Shown: piece by piece, positions 50,781 through 59,089 of the stretch | How the letters are laid out: every line of letters starts with the position of its first letter | Numbering within the stretch: position 1 is the first letter of the stretch | Assembly: GCF_001675045.1 (NCBI RefSeq) | Contig: NZ_LYPA01000071.1 | Span: 181,311-245,310 of the forward strand | Source: Paenibacillus oryzae | GTDB lineage: Bacteria > Bacillota > Bacilli > Paenibacillales > Paenibacillaceae | DNA: 64,000 nt | Direction of reading: 5' to 3' | The notes under the pieces: model-generated | Told to the model about the DNA's origin: nothing | Seen by the model: only the letters and a program-made list of their open reading frames with translations | Database searches by the model: none | Position numbers and translations under genes: made by a program

Positions 50781-50812
50781 TGCGTTTAGCGGCAGGCGCA
50801 TATGGAAACAAA

Positions 50813-50850
50813 GAAGCTTCCAAAACCTCGCTTAGAGGTGTGGAAGCTTC
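50813..50850 (-). terminator. Terminator of the mannoside transporter operon
   Basis: GAAGCTTCCA pairs perfectly with TGGAAGCTTC, with an inner CCTC/GAGG pair. On the minus strand TTTG follows. It lies 20 bases past the last permease stop. Confidence 0.7.
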
Positions 50851-50869
50851 TTTCATTATCAATATTGGC

Positions 50870-51724
50870 TTACCCCTTATTGGCGCCGCCGAAGCTGAAG
50901 CCTTGAGACATAAAGCGTTGGCCGATAATGTACAGAACAACGGCAGGCATAGTGTAAAGAATGGAAAACGCGGCAAGCTTGCCGTATTGCACGATGCCGT
51001 TTTGACCGAAGTATTGATAAATCGTAACCGCCGCAGGCAGCTTCTCGGGACTTTGCAGCAAAATGAACGGTACCAGGAAGTTGCCCCAGCTTCCGGAGAA
51101 GGCATAGATGCCAACTGTAAAAATACCCGGCAGCATCAGCGGCGTAATAACCAGACGCAGCGTAGTCCAGATTGAAGCGCCATCGACCCATGCCGCTTCC
51201 TCCAGCTCAACGGGAACGGAATCCATAAAGTTTTTCATCATCCAGATGGAATACGGCAAAGCGGACGCCGCAAGGAACAGGATGGTGAAGAACAGGGAAT
51301 TCTGGATTTTGAAATAAAGAAAAAATTGATAAACGGGAACCATAACCGCCGTTATCGGCAAACCCGTCGCAAACAGGATAATGTACATAAACATTTTTTT
51401 GTAGCGCAGCTGGTACCGGGACAGCGGATAGGAAGCCAGGCCAGCCGTAACCACAACCAGCAAAGCTTGTCCCAGCGCCAGAATCAGGCCGTTAACGAAG
51501 GAGCGCTGATTGTCGGCGCTTGTAATGGTGGCTGTATAATTTTCAAGGGTGGCCTGCTCCGGCAGCTTCAGCAGCAAGGTAGCGTTGGCATCGAACGAAG
51601 CCAGCACCAGCCACAGCAGCGGCAGCAGGAACAACACGCCAATGATGCTTAAAACGATATAGGGTAACGCCCGATTCGCCATATAGCGGTTAAACAGGGG
51701 GCGCTTGCGTTTGACGCTGCTCAT
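50870..51724 (-). CDS. Carbohydrate ABC transporter permease, MalG/AraQ type
   Basis: A 284-residue CUT1-family permease with six helices. The coupling loop is VPVELEEAAWVDGASIWTTLRLVITPLMLPG (EAA motif). It pairs with the upstream permease and the binding lipoprotein. It begins at ATG 51724 and ends the operon. No ATPase is encoded here, so a shared MsmX-like ATPase is expected to energise it. Confidence 0.93.
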   Translation of the reverse strand: MSSVKRKRPLFNRYMANRALPYIVLSIIGVLFLLPLLWLVLASFDANATLLLKLPEQATLENYTATITSADNQRSFVNGLILALGQALLVVVTAGLASYPLSRYQLRYKKMFMYIILFATGLPITAVMVPVYQFFLYFKIQNSLFFTILFLAASALPYSIWMMKNFMDSVPVELEEAAWVDGASIWTTLRLVITPLMLPGIFTVGIYAFSGSWGNFLVPFILLQSPEKLPAAVTIYQYFGQNGIVQYGKLAAFSILYTMPAVVLYIIGQRFMSQGFSFGGANKG

Positions 51725-51776
51725 AGTTGCATCCTCCTTAAGTTTTCGCGAATTGCCTAGTTGTTCTATGCGGAAG

Positions 51777-52688
51777 CTACAGCTTCACTTTGAGTAGCTT
51801 CATGTACAGCAGGCTGGCAATAATGCCGATCAGGAGCAGGATAAGCGAAATCGCCGTTCCGTAGCCAAGCTGGTAGTTGACGAAGGCCTGATGGTACATG
51901 TACAGCGGCAAGGTTTCTGTGGAGTTGCCCGGACCGCCGCCCGTCAGCGCAAAAATCAAGGTGAACGAACCAAGCGTCTGAAGTGTAATTAAAACCATGT
52001 TGGTCACAACCGAGCTCATAATCATCGGAATCGTGATGCGAACAAGTCTCTGCCAAGGAGAGGCTCCGTCAATCATGGCCGCTTCCTCTACTTCTTTGGG
52101 AACATCGCTAAGCGCCGTCTGGAACACCATCATGGAAAAGGCGGTTCCCCGCCAGATATTGGCGATAATGACAGCGACCATCGGAAAGGTATATAACCAT
52201 GTTATCGGCTTAAAACCAATGCTTTCAATGATAGCATTGACCGTGCCGGTATCATTCAAAAACGCAAACCACACAAAGGCGGTAACGACCTCGGGAGCAA
52301 CCCAGCCCGAAATAACAATGGAGCCGATGATGCTGCGGAAGGTCTGATTACGGCCATTCATTAGAAACGCAATGAGGAAGCCCAATACCTGCTGTCCAAC
52401 GACAGCAGAAAAAATCAGGAATACAATCGTATTCCACACCGAAATACGGAACGTTTCGTCCTGGAACATGTACGTAAAATTTTGAAAACCTACAAACTCG
52501 GTATTGGCGGCCGCAGCCCCGGTTAAAGCCATGTTCGTAAACGCTAAATAAAAGGTTAAAGCTCCTGGTATAAAGAAAAAGAGCAAAAGCAAAACCCAGG
52601 TAGGCGATAAAAAGAGCGCCGCCCTCCACTGCTCGCTGCGATTCCCATTCCGCTTCCGCTTGGAAGATCGGTTGTTGGTGTCTCCCAT
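51777..52688 (-). CDS. Carbohydrate ABC transporter permease, MalF/UgpA type
   Basis: A 303-residue CUT1-family permease. A basic N-terminus rich in Arg/Lys/Asn precedes six helices (LFLSPTWVLLLLFFFIPGALTFYLAF first), with the coupling loop VPKEVEEAAMIDGASPWQRLVRITIPMI. It lies between the binding-protein gene (108 bp upstream) and the second permease (52 bp downstream) in one transcript. Confidence 0.93.
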   Translation of the reverse strand: MGDTNNRSSKRKRNGNRSEQWRAALFLSPTWVLLLLFFFIPGALTFYLAFTNMALTGAAAANTEFVGFQNFTYMFQDETFRISVWNTIVFLIFSAVVGQQVLGFLIAFLMNGRNQTFRSIIGSIVISGWVAPEVVTAFVWFAFLNDTGTVNAIIESIGFKPITWLYTFPMVAVIIANIWRGTAFSMMVFQTALSDVPKEVEEAAMIDGASPWQRLVRITIPMIMSSVVTNMVLITLQTLGSFTLIFALTGGGPGNSTETLPLYMYHQAFVNYQLGYGTAISLILLLIGIIASLLYMKLLKVKL

Positions 52689-52796
52689 CTGGCACCCTCC
52701 TGATGTGAATTAAACAGGCAAGCCGATTGCTGCGAGCAACAATCGGCCTCCCGATCTTGTTACCACATAAGAATTAGTTTGGCGATAAAGGCTGTA

Positions 52797-54179
52797 TTAC
52801 TTCGCCATTACTTTCTCTGCGCCAACTTTTCTTTCTACGCTTTTTGCATAATCCTTCATAGCAGCTTCAGGCTTAAGCGAAGCGCTCGCTACTTTCTCCA
52901 CCATTTCCTGAACGGCTGTAGAAACCGCCGGGTAATCGGAGTTTGTTGGACGAACATGAGTATAGGTAATAAATTCAGCGGCTACGCCGTACAGCGTGCC
53001 CGGTTGACCGGTATACTCCGTGTCTGCCGCAACATCGGTACGAGGAGTCAAAGCGCCGTCCAGCATGGCGAATTCTTTGTTATGCTCTTTGCTGGTTGCC
53101 AGCTGAATAAACTTGAAGCCCAGTTCCTTCTCGGCGGATTTAGCGCCAACGCTCAGCGTCCAGCCGCCGGACATCGATGTGAAGCCTTGTCCTTGTCCAT
53201 TCTGAGTCGGCATCTTCGCAAAGCCGTAGACATCCAATGCTTCCGGCCATGGCTTGCCGCCTGTAGGCGCCCAGTTGCCCGTCAGCCAGTTGCCGTTCAG
53301 CGCAATAGCAACCTTGTTGTTCGGCATCAGATCGGTTTCAAGAATTTGACCGGCTTGAGCGGTCATAACTTGCGAAAGCTTAGGGCCCATGCCCTCGGAG
53401 TAGATCGTGTTAATGAATTCAAGAGAGCTCAACAGGCCTGGGCTTTCCGTCACCCATTTGCCGTCTTCAAACATTGTGTCGTCCGTGCCGTACAGCAGCA
53501 TTTGCAGCGTTTGCATCGTAGTAGCCTCTTGTCCCGCTTTGCTGGAATTCATCCAGAACGGAATGACATCGGGCAGCTGAGCTTTGATCGTGCGTGAAGC
53601 CGTCAGGATATCATCCCATGTTTTGGGTTCCCATGGCACAGGAAGTCCGGCTTGCTCGAACAGCACCTTGTTATAATAAAGCCCGCGAACGTCAGTGGAG
53701 AATGGTACGCCGTAAATTTTGCCGTCCGTACCCGTTACGGCTGCTTTGATGCCTTCGTTGAAGTTGCTCCAGTCATCCCATGTATCTACAGCCAGCGGCT
53801 CAAGGTAGCCGGCTTCGCTGTCCGCGTTGATCATGAAGGAATCTTCGGCCAAAACTTCCGGCGCTGTTTTTTCATCCATCATCAGGAGCGGAATTTTTGT
53901 CGCATATTGCGAGCCTTCAATAGCGTTCAATTCAACCTTGACGCCAGGATTTGCATTTTCAAACTCTTCCTTGACGCTAGTCAGCCATTTGCCCCAGTTG
54001 TCCGTTTCATTCCATTTGCCGTAAGCAACTGTAATGGTTTTTGTTGCGCCTGCGGATGAACCGTTTCCGTTTTCGCCGGAGGTGCCGGCGTTGGAGCTGC
54101 CAGTGTTGTTAGAGCAAGCTGCCGCAAACAATGTTACTGCCGCCAGTGATCCCGCCAAAACTGTTTTTCTGATTGTCAT
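52797..54179 (-). CDS. Carbohydrate-binding lipoprotein of the GH125 locus
   Basis: A 460-residue extracellular solute-binding protein (family 1). The signal peptide ends AAVTLFAAACSN, with the lipid-bearing Cys at residue 22, followed by a Ser/Gly/Asn linker. The mature protein has KTITVAYGKWNETDNWGKWLTSVKEEFENANPGVKVEL and a WTLSVGAKS substrate-lobe segment typical of CUT1 binders. ATG 54179 follows GGGGAG. The adjacent GH125 enzyme suggests an alpha-1,6-linked mannoside as ligand; this is inferred. Confidence 0.92.
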   Translation of the reverse strand: MTIRKTVLAGSLAAVTLFAAACSNNTGSSNAGTSGENGNGSSAGATKTITVAYGKWNETDNWGKWLTSVKEEFENANPGVKVELNAIEGSQYATKIPLLMMDEKTAPEVLAEDSFMINADSEAGYLEPLAVDTWDDWSNFNEGIKAAVTGTDGKIYGVPFSTDVRGLYYNKVLFEQAGLPVPWEPKTWDDILTASRTIKAQLPDVIPFWMNSSKAGQEATTMQTLQMLLYGTDDTMFEDGKWVTESPGLLSSLEFINTIYSEGMGPKLSQVMTAQAGQILETDLMPNNKVAIALNGNWLTGNWAPTGGKPWPEALDVYGFAKMPTQNGQGQGFTSMSGGWTLSVGAKSAEKELGFKFIQLATSKEHNKEFAMLDGALTPRTDVAADTEYTGQPGTLYGVAAEFITYTHVRPTNSDYPAVSTAVQEMVEKVASASLKPEAAMKDYAKSVERKVGAEKVMAK

Positions 54180-54235
54180 CCTAATGTCTCCCCTTCTGAC
54201 TGTCTGTTGTTTTTTGACTTGACGGTGTTCCTATC

Positions 54236-55546
54236 TTAACGAGCGTTCATGCTCGATGGAACCGAATAACCAAGGTAGGTCAGGATCAATTCGCTGAACA
54301 GAGAGTTTGCCCAAGAAAACCATTCGCGGGTATATTCCGCAGGGTTGTCCTTATGGAAGCCCTCATGAAGGAAGTCGGTGCCTGCATCCGTGCTTTCCAG
54401 CACATTCAGCAGATGCTCGATTTCTTCCTTATTCTGAGAAGTCAGCGCTTGCATAGCGAGCGAAATATGCCAGATGTAGCCTTCAGGCGTATGCGGGCTG
54501 CCAATTCCTTTAGCTGCCGTTCCGCTGTAGTAATAGGGATTTTCCTCGCTTAGCACAAATTTTCTCGTATTGAGGTATACCGGATCGTTAATATCGCAGC
54601 AGCCCAGATAAGGCAGGGACAAAAGACTAGGCACGTTGGCGTCATCCATCAGATTATAGCCGCCCAGGCCATCTGTCTCGTAAGCATACATCGTGCCATG
54701 CTTCGGATGTTCGATTGTTGCGTGCTTGATAGTGCCCGTTTGGATATCGGATCGCAGAGAAGCAGCTTGCTTGGCCAGCTCTTCGTCCTTCAGGATTTCT
54801 ACCGCTATTGTTGCCATATAGTCAAGAATAACAATTGCAAACAGATTGGATGGAATGAGGTACCCGTATTCGCAAGCGTCATCGCTAGGACGGAAGCCCG
54901 ACCAGGTCATGCCTGTTGGCGCGCTTGGCGTTCCTTTACCCTCGTTAGGCAGCGTATCGGATGCCGGGCAATCAAACCGCTGGAAGCGGTAGGACGATTT
55001 CTCATCGTGATTCTGCTCCGTTCTCCATAGCTCCAGGATACTGTAGCAGGCTTTGCGGAAATTTTCATCCAGGTGGCTGGTTACGCCTGTTGTATTCCAT
55101 AGCAGGTAAGCGAGCTGGATCGGGTAACAAAGGGAGTCGATTTCATATTTGCGTTCCCAAATCCAAGGCGTCATGACAGTATCATCGCTCTGGTGGCCCC
55201 TGCCGTCAGCCGTCTCATTAAATGCGTTAGCGTAAGGGTCATGCAAAATATATTGAATCTGCTTTTTGACAACGCCTTCAATCATAGCCGCGAGCTCTTG
55301 ATCTTCCTTCGCCAAAATCAGATATGGCCGAACCTGAGCTGCAGAATCCCGAAGCCACATGGCCGGAATATCGCCTGTAATGACAAATACAGAGCCGTCT
55401 GCTTGCCGCTTCAGCGTAGTTGTTAACGTATTTGCATAACATTTGCCAAACATGCGGGCCAACTTCGGCCGGCCAGTCAGCTTTTCCTCTACTTCCCGAA
55501 TCAGGCCTTGCACGGATACGGGCAGCGCTCCTGTTTCAATAGACAT
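54236..55546 (-). CDS. GH125 exo-alpha-1,6-mannosidase
   Basis: A 436-residue cytoplasmic glycoside hydrolase (DUF1237/GH125), an inverting, metal-independent exo-alpha-1,6-mannosidase. The family signature VITGDIPAMWLRDSAAQVRPYL is at about 55-76, with HDPYANAFNETADGRGHQSDDT, WERKYEIDSLCYPIQLAYLLW and SGFRPSDDACEYGYLIPSN following, and TPEGYIWHISLAMQAL near the end. There is no signal peptide, so it cleaves imported mannosides. It is set to start at ATG 55546, nine bases after AAAGGG. It precedes the transporter genes in the same direction. Confidence 0.93.
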   Translation of the reverse strand: MSIETGALPVSVQGLIREVEEKLTGRPKLARMFGKCYANTLTTTLKRQADGSVFVITGDIPAMWLRDSAAQVRPYLILAKEDQELAAMIEGVVKKQIQYILHDPYANAFNETADGRGHQSDDTVMTPWIWERKYEIDSLCYPIQLAYLLWNTTGVTSHLDENFRKACYSILELWRTEQNHDEKSSYRFQRFDCPASDTLPNEGKGTPSAPTGMTWSGFRPSDDACEYGYLIPSNLFAIVILDYMATIAVEILKDEELAKQAASLRSDIQTGTIKHATIEHPKHGTMYAYETDGLGGYNLMDDANVPSLLSLPYLGCCDINDPVYLNTRKFVLSEENPYYYSGTAAKGIGSPHTPEGYIWHISLAMQALTSQNKEEIEHLLNVLESTDAGTDFLHEGFHKDNPAEYTREWFSWANSLFSELILTYLGYSVPSSMNAR

Positions 55547-55625
55547 GCAACACATCCCTTTCAATTAACCGCTTTCATGGTGTTGATTTAGATATTAATA
55601 TACCTTATTCAATAAGTCAATATGT

Positions 55626-55635
55626 TATGTTATAT
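55626..55635 (+). promoter_or_regulatory. Shared TATGTTATAT motif upstream of the GH125 gene (possible operator)
   Basis: TATGTTATAT followed by [CT]AT and TTATG occurs here, about 80 bp upstream of the GH125 start, and again at 57027-57036 upstream of the regulator gene. Both regions are AT-rich with promoter-like sequence. A common regulator site is inferred. Confidence 0.35.
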
Positions 55636-55670
55636 TATCTTTATGAAATTCATATGCCCTATTATGCACA

Positions 55671-55703
55671 AAAAATCCCCGCTCTATGTTAAGAGGGGGA
55701 TTT
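55671..55703 (-). terminator. Terminator of the GntR/LacI-type regulator gene
   Basis: On the minus strand AAATCCCC pairs with GGGGATTT around a partly paired loop and is followed by TTTT. It lies 40-70 bases past the regulator stop codon. Confidence 0.8.
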
Positions 55704-55742
55704 AGAATTTTTTGGATTATGTTAGCCGTTGGAGAGAGCTTA

Positions 55743-56912
55743 TTAAGCCTGCTTTGGCGCAGGGCCTGTCGATTTCCCGATAACAAGCTCTACATCAAGC
55801 GAAATTTTGCTCGGGAGCGGCGCGCCCTCGATCAGCTTCAGCACGTTATGAACAGCCAACTGTCCGATTTCCTTCTGGTTTTGCCGCAGATGAGTGAAGG
55901 AATACAACGCCGATGTGCTGGGGGGACTGTCAAAGCAAATGATAGAGATTTGGCTCGGAATATGCATGCCCAATCCCTCCACTGCCTCCTTGGCAATCAG
56001 AGCCAGCTCGTACTCCATAGCAAACAGGGCTGTAATACGGGGATGCTCGCGAAGCATGGCTTGAATCATTTTGACATTTTTCTGAATTTGGTCGTCCGGG
56101 GAGCCGGTTCCGGTCCAATTCATATCCGTCAGCCAAGACGATCTGTCCAGCAAAATGCCGCCTTCCGCATGCGCCTGTACAAACCCTTCAATACGCTCCT
56201 CAATCGCCACATTATCCGTTACGCGGGACGCCAGAAGGCCAATATGGCGGTGCCCGCCCTGAAACAGATGCTGTACGCCCATGCGGGTCGCCGATACATT
56301 GTCCGAGCTAATTGCCGTTGTATCCGTCCATTTCATGTAACGGTCTACAAGCACATGCGGAAATTTGTCGATGACCAGCTTTAAAATTTCGGTGCTGAAA
56401 TTTTGCCCGCGCGTCGGGTAGATGATAAGCCCGTCAACGCCATATTCCCGCAGCATCATAATAGCCTGTTCTTCAACCTCCGGCTGGCAAAATGAAATAC
56501 GCAGCAGCAGGTACACGCCCAGCTCCTGTGCCGTACGCTCCATCTCCGCGAGCATCTCCTTGCCATAGCTGTCGCTAAAATCCTCCATAATGAGGCCCAG
56601 CACAATTTGCTTCCTCTGTACAGACTCTTCGCCGGACGGCTTGTTATCCTGCAGCCTGGCCGGTTCCTCCACCGTCCCGGAGCTATGCTGGATGACAAAG
56701 GAGCCGCGGCCTGGCTGTCTCATAATATAGCCGTCCTGCACAAGCATATCGAGAGCCTTTTTGGAGGTAATTCGGCTGACCGAAAACTCCTCCATCAGCT
56801 CCTTTTCGGAAGGAATGCGGTCGCCAACCGCATATTCACCTGCTTGAATTTTGTTGCGCAGCATCAGGTACATCTGCTCATACCGCGGCTTCAACGATTT
56901 TATGTCTTCCAT
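55743..56912 (-). CDS. GntR-HTH/LacI-sensor transcriptional regulator (AraR-like)
   Basis: A 389-residue repressor-type protein. The N-terminal winged helix is GntR-type (YEQMYLMLRNKIQAGEYAVGDRIPSEKELMEEFSVSRITSKKALDMLVQDGYI). The C-terminal ligand domain (about 105-385) is the periplasmic-binding fold of LacI regulators: IVLGLIMEDFSDSYGKEMLAEME, DGLIIYPTRGQ, HIGLLASRVTDNVAIEERIEGF and ISIICFDSPP. This hybrid architecture is that of B. subtilis AraR. It lies upstream of the GH125-transporter genes and probably responds to a mannoside. ATG 56912 follows AAGGTG. Confidence 0.92.
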   Translation of the reverse strand: MEDIKSLKPRYEQMYLMLRNKIQAGEYAVGDRIPSEKELMEEFSVSRITSKKALDMLVQDGYIMRQPGRGSFVIQHSSGTVEEPARLQDNKPSGEESVQRKQIVLGLIMEDFSDSYGKEMLAEMERTAQELGVYLLLRISFCQPEVEEQAIMMLREYGVDGLIIYPTRGQNFSTEILKLVIDKFPHVLVDRYMKWTDTTAISSDNVSATRMGVQHLFQGGHRHIGLLASRVTDNVAIEERIEGFVQAHAEGGILLDRSSWLTDMNWTGTGSPDDQIQKNVKMIQAMLREHPRITALFAMEYELALIAKEAVEGLGMHIPSQISIICFDSPPSTSALYSFTHLRQNQKEIGQLAVHNVLKLIEGAPLPSKISLDVELVIGKSTGPAPKQA

Positions 56913-57026
56913 ACAGCTCACCTTCAGCGTCTATTTTTCATTCATTGTTCATTCATTTATCTTTACAATACTTCATCATTACATTAGTTCATTAATAATG
57001 ATAGTAGTCACTATGGTTTAGTATAC

Positions 57027-57036
57027 TATGTTATAT
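57027..57036 (+). promoter_or_regulatory. Shared TATGTTATAT motif upstream of the regulator gene
   Basis: Second copy of the motif described at 55626. It sits about 115 bp upstream of the regulator start, next to TATACT-like sequence (GTATACTATG), consistent with autoregulation. Confidence 0.35.
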
Positions 57037-57091
57037 CATTTATGGGAAGGTTGAAATCGCTTTATTTTCTAGCCCATAGAAAAACGGCAGC

Positions 57092-57121
57092 AAAAAACAG
57101 ACTTTTCTGATTAAAAGTCTG
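57092..57121 (-). terminator. Terminator of the FhuF-like gene
   Basis: On the minus strand CAGACTTTT-N6-AAAAGTCTG is followed by six T, about 70 bases after the stop codon. Confidence 0.9.
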
Positions 57122-57192
57122 CCGGATTGTTCGTGTCATTTTGCCGCTTTATAGTGAAATGCTTATGGAGAAAAAGCCAGAGCTCATCATAA

Positions 57193-57990
57193 TCAGTCAC
57201 TGGCTTTTTTGCTGGAAATAAACAAATTCAAACGCTCCTCGCTTGTAAGCTTCGGACAGGAGCCGCAATAACCATGCGAATCGAGCTTGTGCGCAAGGCA
57301 GCAATGCTTTCTTACATATACAGGAGGACCCTGCCAGCGGGGATGCTGAAAAAGGGGATATCGGGCAGATTCCAAAAATGCTGCAGACGAAGCAAGCGTT
57401 CTCCAATCCTTCTGAGAGATTGCAAGTCTTTCCGGGCTCAGCCGAAATTCCGAAAGTGAACCCAAACTAGCGTATAAGCTAAAAACGTTATGACCGATGA
57501 TCGACCACATAACCTTTTCATTAGCCCCTGTGTACGACGATACGGCCCGCACAACCGGAATTAAATGCTCTTCAAGCGAACGCATATATTGTTGTGTCCT
57601 TGACGTACGCTCCCGTTCTCCAAACTCCGTTTGTTCCGGGAACGCGGGCTTCGCTGAATAATGCATAATTCCCTGATCCATCAAAGCAAGTCCGACGCTG
57701 CCATGATCCAAGTCAAGCGGACTGTCGAACAGACTCCATGCGGCAAGCGCCCCTCTCACCCATACGGAATATCGTTTGGCAAACAAGGTGCCCGTCACAC
57801 GAAGTCCGGGCTGACCCAAAGCGGCAGCCTGCTGCTCCACTATATGAGCCAGCGAGCTTTCAGTAATCAGGTCTACGGCAGTATATGAAAAGGATGGGTT
57901 AGGCTGCGTCTCATTATATAGCGTAATAGCAAAATAATGGCTAAGAGAGGCCGCGGCCTCCCCCTGATTCAGAAATATAGGCTCTGCCAT
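57193..57990 (-). CDS. FhuF-like siderophore-iron reductase
   Basis: A 265-residue cytoplasmic protein of the IucA/FhuF type. The C-terminal cysteines CCLAHKLDSHGYCGSC match the CC-x10-C-x2-C signature that binds the 2Fe-2S cluster in FhuF, which reduces ferric siderophores to release iron. The N-terminal part (SLSHYFAITLYNETQPNP...VRGALAAWSLFDSPLDLDHG) resembles the same family. It starts at ATG 57990, immediately after the stop codon of the upstream binding-protein gene, so both are likely on one Fur-controlled transcript. Confidence 0.88.
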   Translation of the reverse strand: MAEPIFLNQGEAAASLSHYFAITLYNETQPNPSFSYTAVDLITESSLAHIVEQQAAALGQPGLRVTGTLFAKRYSVWVRGALAAWSLFDSPLDLDHGSVGLALMDQGIMHYSAKPAFPEQTEFGERERTSRTQQYMRSLEEHLIPVVRAVSSYTGANEKVMWSIIGHNVFSLYASLGSLSEFRLSPERLAISQKDWRTLASSAAFLESARYPLFQHPRWQGPPVYVRKHCCLAHKLDSHGYCGSCPKLTSEERLNLFISSKKASD

Positions 57991-59001
57991 CTATTGAATC
58001 ATTCCAAGCACTTCATCCAAAATTTCCCCGCGGCCGATGACGCCCCAGCCCTTGAAGAGCCAGAAGGAATCCGTCTCGTATACATTGCCATTCTGAACAG
58101 CCGGCAAGCCGTTCCATAACGCCGACTCCTTCATATTGTCCCTGAACTCGCTGCCGTTTGGATCAACCTCCAGCACCAGCCGCTCTGCTCCAAGCTGCGG
58201 CAAGGTTTCCATTGAGAGGTCCTCCCGTTGTTCCTTGGGCGTTAAATCAGCGGGCTCAAAGCCCAGCTCCTGGTACAGGAAAACATTGGTTGGATGGCCC
58301 TGCTGCGCATAGATTTGAATCATGTCCTTCCTGATCCGCAAATACGCCAGCTTTTTGTCGGACAGCTCGCCAACCTTCGCTCTAACATCGGCTACCCTGG
58401 CCTGAAGCTCGCTTATGACGCGCTCCGCCTCCTCTGTTTTATCATACATTCCGGCAATGGTCAGCAAGTCGTTGGTCCATTCCTTTGCATAATCGAGATA
58501 ATCGAGCCATTCCGTTCCCAGCACAATGGTTGGAGCAATTTTGTTAAGCTCCGAATAGCTCGACTCCGCCGTGCGGCTCTCTATTAAAATGACATCGGGC
58601 TCCAGCTCCAGAATCGCCTCCAGATTAGGGCTGTCCGCCGACCCTACCAAGCTCACGCCTTGAAGCTGATCAGCCAAATAAGGCAAGTAGTCGCCGCCGT
58701 AACGAACCTCGACGTTAACGCCTACCGGCTTCTCCCCAATAGCTAAAAGATGGTCGACATAAGCAGCCGAGAGGACAACAATCCGTTCAATTTTGGCCGG
58801 TATCTCGCTAGTGCCCCGCAGGTGGGTAACGGTGCGCTTAGCTGGCTCGACCGCTCCCTCATTCGTAGCGGAAGCGGACTCTTCGCTGGCTGACGATTGC
58901 GCCGGTTCTGTCGCCTCGCCCTTGCCGCCGCAAGCGGCTAGAAGCAATATAAGAATGGTCAGCATGATCCCGCCCGTTATTTTGTTCCTGAAAATGTGCA
59001 T
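57991..59001 (-). CDS. Iron-siderophore-binding lipoprotein (FeuA/FhuD-like)
   Basis: A 336-residue binding lipoprotein of the helical-backbone class III fold. The lipobox is LLLAACGG after MLTILILL. Domain features are KIERIVVLSAAYVDHLLAIGEKPVGV, GSADSPNLEAILELEPDVILIE and VLEVDPNGSEFRDNMKESALWNGLPAVQNGNVYET. The start is ATG 59001 (AGAGGGG site); frame continues upstream through the Fur box, which is not coding. A Fur box at 59029-59047 controls it. No permease or ATPase is adjacent, so it must use components encoded elsewhere. Confidence 0.9.
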   Translation of the reverse strand: MHIFRNKITGGIMLTILILLLAACGGKGEATEPAQSSASEESASATNEGAVEPAKRTVTHLRGTSEIPAKIERIVVLSAAYVDHLLAIGEKPVGVNVEVRYGGDYLPYLADQLQGVSLVGSADSPNLEAILELEPDVILIESRTAESSYSELNKIAPTIVLGTEWLDYLDYAKEWTNDLLTIAGMYDKTEEAERVISELQARVADVRAKVGELSDKKLAYLRIRKDMIQIYAQQGHPTNVFLYQELGFEPADLTPKEQREDLSMETLPQLGAERLVLEVDPNGSEFRDNMKESALWNGLPAVQNGNVYETDSFWLFKGWGVIGRGEILDEVLGMIQ

Positions 59002-59028
59002 GTTATATCTGCCCCTCTGTCTATTGAT

Positions 59029-59047
59029 AGTAATAATAATCATTATC
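59029..59047. promoter_or_regulatory. Fur box upstream of the first siderophore-binding gene
   Basis: AGTAATAATAATCATTATC matches the 19-bp Fur consensus GATAATGATAATCATTATC at 16 of 19 positions, 28 bp before the ATG. ATCAT repeats extend the site on the right. Confidence 0.85.
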
Positions 59048-59089
59048 ATTATATGAGGAGCAGAATAAGACCTCAATGGAGCATATCGC

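Noticed and set aside
50780..51175. C-terminal extension of the HAAS-like frame
   Set aside because: It is antisense to the permease gene and loses all family similarity after about codon 150.
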